Of a stretch of DNA of 64,000 nucleotides, positions 61,364 through 64,000 are shown piece by piece. The notes under the pieces were generated by a model that saw nothing but the letters and a program-made list of their open reading frames with translations, was not told the DNA's origin and did not search any database. The stretch covers positions 10,818,501 through 10,882,500 of the forward strand of contig OX327705.1 of assembly GCA_946807835.1 (NCBI GenBank), given 5' to 3'. The number at the start of each line of letters is the position of its first letter. Position 1 is the first letter of the stretch. The stretch is from Ailanthus altissimus. Its lineage: Eukaryota > Streptophyta > Magnoliopsida > Sapindales > Simaroubaceae. A program made the position numbers and the translations under genes.

Positions 61364-61900
61364 TGATGCATGATTATTGAGCACAAGTATACACTATTGT
61401 AGATAAATAATATATGATGAGTAGCATATCATTCCCATGAGAAATTTATATGTATTTCTACCAAGAACTAAAGTTGATCTTCTTGTCTTTATTCAGACAA
61501 TCAGATTCTAAAATATCAATAAAAAACTAATAATAACACTAAATTAATTAACCTCAAATGAAAAAGCAAAAATATCTTAAAATCAATGGATAAAAAATAT
61601 CTTGGACTATAGTTATCTCTTAATATGATTCACTAAAGATAATACCCTGAATGCTACTCTCTTATTTAATTATTAGTCACTATACATTACTTATTACAAA
61701 ATTAAGTTTATTCTTATTATAATTTGAAACTCACAACTACTGCGTTATAATCATGCATCAATTTATCTTTTAACATGTACCCAAAATCATGCAATTGCCA
61801 TTAAATCAATTTTGTTTTTCTTATGATATAAAAGGTATTATGAGGCTCTTTCTTTTTAGAAAGAAACAAAAATAATTAAAGAGAGGCATCAGCATAAATC
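61364..61900 (-). repeat. Decayed Athila-like LTR remnant
   Basis: TGATGCATGATTATTGAGCA followed by CAAGTATACACTATTGTA matches the outer ~40 bases of the solo LTR at 51679 (also - orientation). Weaker colinear similarity continues (TAATA.CCCT, ATTATTAGTCACTA). The far end is not visible. Confidence 0.5.
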
Positions 61901-62224
61901 AATGTAATTTTCTTTTCAATATTTGTGAAATCCGCTACGCCAAAACAAATAGATTTGGCATTTAAATTAAAAATGAACCATTATAAAGTTGTGTCTTTTT
62001 AAAAAAAAATTATTTTATTTGTTTATTGTAGTTCTTGATAATAACTAATTAGGGTTTAATTTGTTTCGAATTTGTCTGTGCAAATTATACATTTTATTAA
62101 TTTAGGCGGAAGGAACAACATTACAACACCCTTCTCATTTTTCAATATTCTGCTCAAAATCATTTGATGATGGAGTGTTCATTGAAAGAATCAATATCTA
62201 AAATTTCTAGCAATGGAAATCAAA

Positions 62225-62506
62225 TTATATGATCTCTTCATTTTTAAGCTCAGGATCGCTTTTAGGTACAGGGCAGCTCTTCTGTGCTAGATCAAAAATC
62301 TGAACTCTAGAGTCATAGATTGTTCCTGGCTTCCAGTGTGCTGGAAGAACTTTTTTTGGTAAAATTACACTTGGAATTAAATCCTGATGATAATACCAAA
62401 ACCCCAACTTCAATGCCCCATTTGGTAATCTATCACCATCTGTGATCTCTCAAACTGCACCATACTTGCTAGATCTGCCCATGCCAAACCAACTTGCAGA
62501 ATTAAC
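62225..62506 (-). CDS. Putative terminal exon of an unrecognised host gene
   Basis: On the - strand a TTTCTAG acceptor ends at 62507. The sequence then encodes VNSASWFGMGRSSKYGAV, a TGA at about 62451, and an open segment to TAA at 62225: 'GALKLGFWYYHQDLIP', 'LPKKVLPAHWKPGT', 'KSCPVPKSDPELKNEE'. The composition is that of a real globular protein and unlike the transposons around it. Another acceptor downstream of the TGA would avoid the stop, so whether this is a live exon or a pseudogene is open. I do not recognise the family. Confidence 0.4.
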
Positions 62507-62639
62507 CTAGAAATATGGCAACAACAACAAAACACGAGATTCATCATTTTGTGCTTATATATATTATTCAATGATAATGTGTGTTTAATTTTCACCAACC
62601 TGAGCTAGAACAACAGTTAATATTTGTCTGAAGAAACTG

Positions 62640-63463
62640 ATAGAGCAGTTTAATTGCTAGGTGATTTGGTTTTTTTGGCTTGATTCTTCCACACGCACAG
62701 CCAATTAAGTTGTTTTTGTATTCACATGAAACCCTGAGACGTTCAAGATAGTAGAGAAAATACATTAATTATTAGGGTTATTTTACCCGGTGAAAGCAAA
62801 TACAAACTTCAACAAGTTCTCAATATACTAGGATCTTGTCCTGATGTAAATTTACTTAAGATTTTAAGAATTTTTGAACACGATGTAATATATTAAATAT
62901 ATATAGTCAAAATTTATTATTTTATATTATTTTTTATCAATCACCAATCACATGTTTATATTTGTTAAAGCGAGCTTAGATCATGAGAGAATCCTAATTC
63001 TCTCTCAGTCACATTTCAATTTTCAATAGCATTTCAGGCTACGCATGATATTACATATATTGAATATTCATCTTACCAAAGAATAAAATATGGCATATGA
63101 ATTGTTCAATAAAATCAATATTTGTCGAGTTGGCACATATATTAATATCTCTGTTTTAGATTAGGATCTGTGCTTGATATGAGATTTATTTATTTATATT
63201 TAGAAAAGCAATCAGGGTATTTTTTTTGTCTGAGTTTATTTATTGATCTTTTTATATTTAAAACGGCTTGAATAAGGATGAAAAGTTTCACCAGTAAATA
63301 CTAACTTTTACATTTATTTTTACTCGAAATCAAGTAGTTAGTCTTAAAGTGCATTGATAACTAACCGAGTTATGTCTAAAGAATACTCATGATCTGATTT
63401 TTAGTTTAAAATATGCAAATACATAAATAATAGTTGATAAAATAAAAGTAAAGAGAGGATCCT
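62640..63463. other. AT-rich non-coding sequence
   Basis: Nothing recognised; no open frame above background. Confidence 0.4.
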
Positions 63464-63800
63464 TGTGAGCAAGATTAGGATGCTGAAGGGTACTGACGAG
63501 GATTAAAGTAGGGTCCAGCTAATCAAAATTAGTTAGAAGCTAGCATTTACGAAGCAATGCTTAAAATGAATTTCTCGCAAAAAATCCATTTGTAACAAAC
63601 TCACTGAAACTTGTATCTATACGGTTATTAGGTCTTTCCAAATGTTTTGAGATTGTATATAAGCTGTAAATGAGTGCTTTTGTAATGAGAATTCACTTTT
63701 ACACAGCAATTAAGTCAGAATTAAAAGATCTCCCTCTATTCTTCTTTCTCACTCTTGTTTCCATGTCTTTCTTTGAACTTTCCAGGTAAACAAACAGAAA
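63464..63800 (+). repeat. Possible LTR or promoter-like segment
   Basis: TATATAAG at 63656-63663, followed ~70 bases later by a pyrimidine-rich CTCCCTCTATTCTTCTTTCTC. This looks like the promoter and 5' UTR part of a short copia LTR or of a gene. No partner repeat or primer-binding site was found in the window. Confidence 0.25.
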
Positions 63801-64000
63801 GTTGAACTCTCTCAGTACCCAATTCTTTTCAAATACACTCGTGGCATGTAATCATGCAATAGCCACATTAAAAAGAAAGTTTATCTTAATGTACCAAAAA
63901 TCAGTCAACAACTAGCTAAATTAATTGAAAGCATTAAGTGCAGATAAATTGAATAACCCATTAAGTTTATAACATTCAAAGATTAAAAATATTTATAACC

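Noticed and set aside
1..64000. CRISPR arrays, tRNA and rRNA genes, bacterial operons, organellar genes
   Set aside because: None seen; the short direct repeats present are tandem duplications inside transposon coding remnants.

Overview
The window is a gene-poor, strongly AT-rich piece of a plant nuclear genome. It is almost certainly from a eudicot, although I cannot name the species. The evidence is a dense nest of plant LTR retrotransposon lineages primed by initiator-Met tRNA (TGGTATCAGAGC), two L1-type LINEs of the plant DUF4283 kind, and spliced gene fragments with GT-AG borders. No bacterial, organellar or CRISPR feature was seen. Family and clade names come from remembered motif patterns, not from a search.

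Layout. (1) 1-13,500: an old Athila-like Ty3/gypsy element on the + strand (LTR end, gag C-terminus, protease, post-pol spacer; RT-IN missing). It is split by a large Tekay/Del-type chromovirus on the - strand (1778-12129, TSD TGAAC, 2.8-kb LTRs, one gag-pol frame with seven stop codons). (2) 13,500-23,230: a - strand L1-type LINE with ORF1 and ORF2, split inside ORF1 by a small Reina-type chromovirus (16756-22044, TSD TTTTG). (3) 23,377-26,545: a second LINE on the + strand, carrying a 0.8-kb TRIM-like element inside its endonuclease region. (4) 26.6-28.0 kb: remnants of a spliced host gene on the - strand. (5) 28,375-42,508: a decayed Ty1/copia element. Its 3' LTR is interrupted by a very young, apparently complete CRM-like chromovirus (36236-42433, TSD CAACC, two 710-bp LTRs that read as identical, one open 1542-codon gag-pol). 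(6) 43.2-61.4 kb: a degenerate Tat/Retand-type gypsy element on the + strand, broken up by solo LTRs of a 2.3-2.6-kb LTR family (here 'family L'), an Athila-like solo LTR, and a 1.1-kb non-coding insertion. An antisense coiled-coil reading frame lies downstream of its pol. (7) 61.4-64.0 kb: an LTR remnant, a terminal exon of an unrecognised host gene, and AT-rich sequence.

There is no operon-like cooperation here. The genes act, if at all, as self-contained replication cassettes: Gag makes the particle, and PR, RT, RH and IN process, copy and integrate it. Only the CRM-like element looks capable of this today. Insertion order can be read from the nesting: Tat, then family-L solo LTR, then Athila-like solo LTR; copia, then CRM-like; LINE, then Reina or TRIM; Athila, then Tekay. 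Most stop codons in the Tekay and Reina copies are at positions where a C-to-T change would explain them, as expected for long-silenced methylated DNA.
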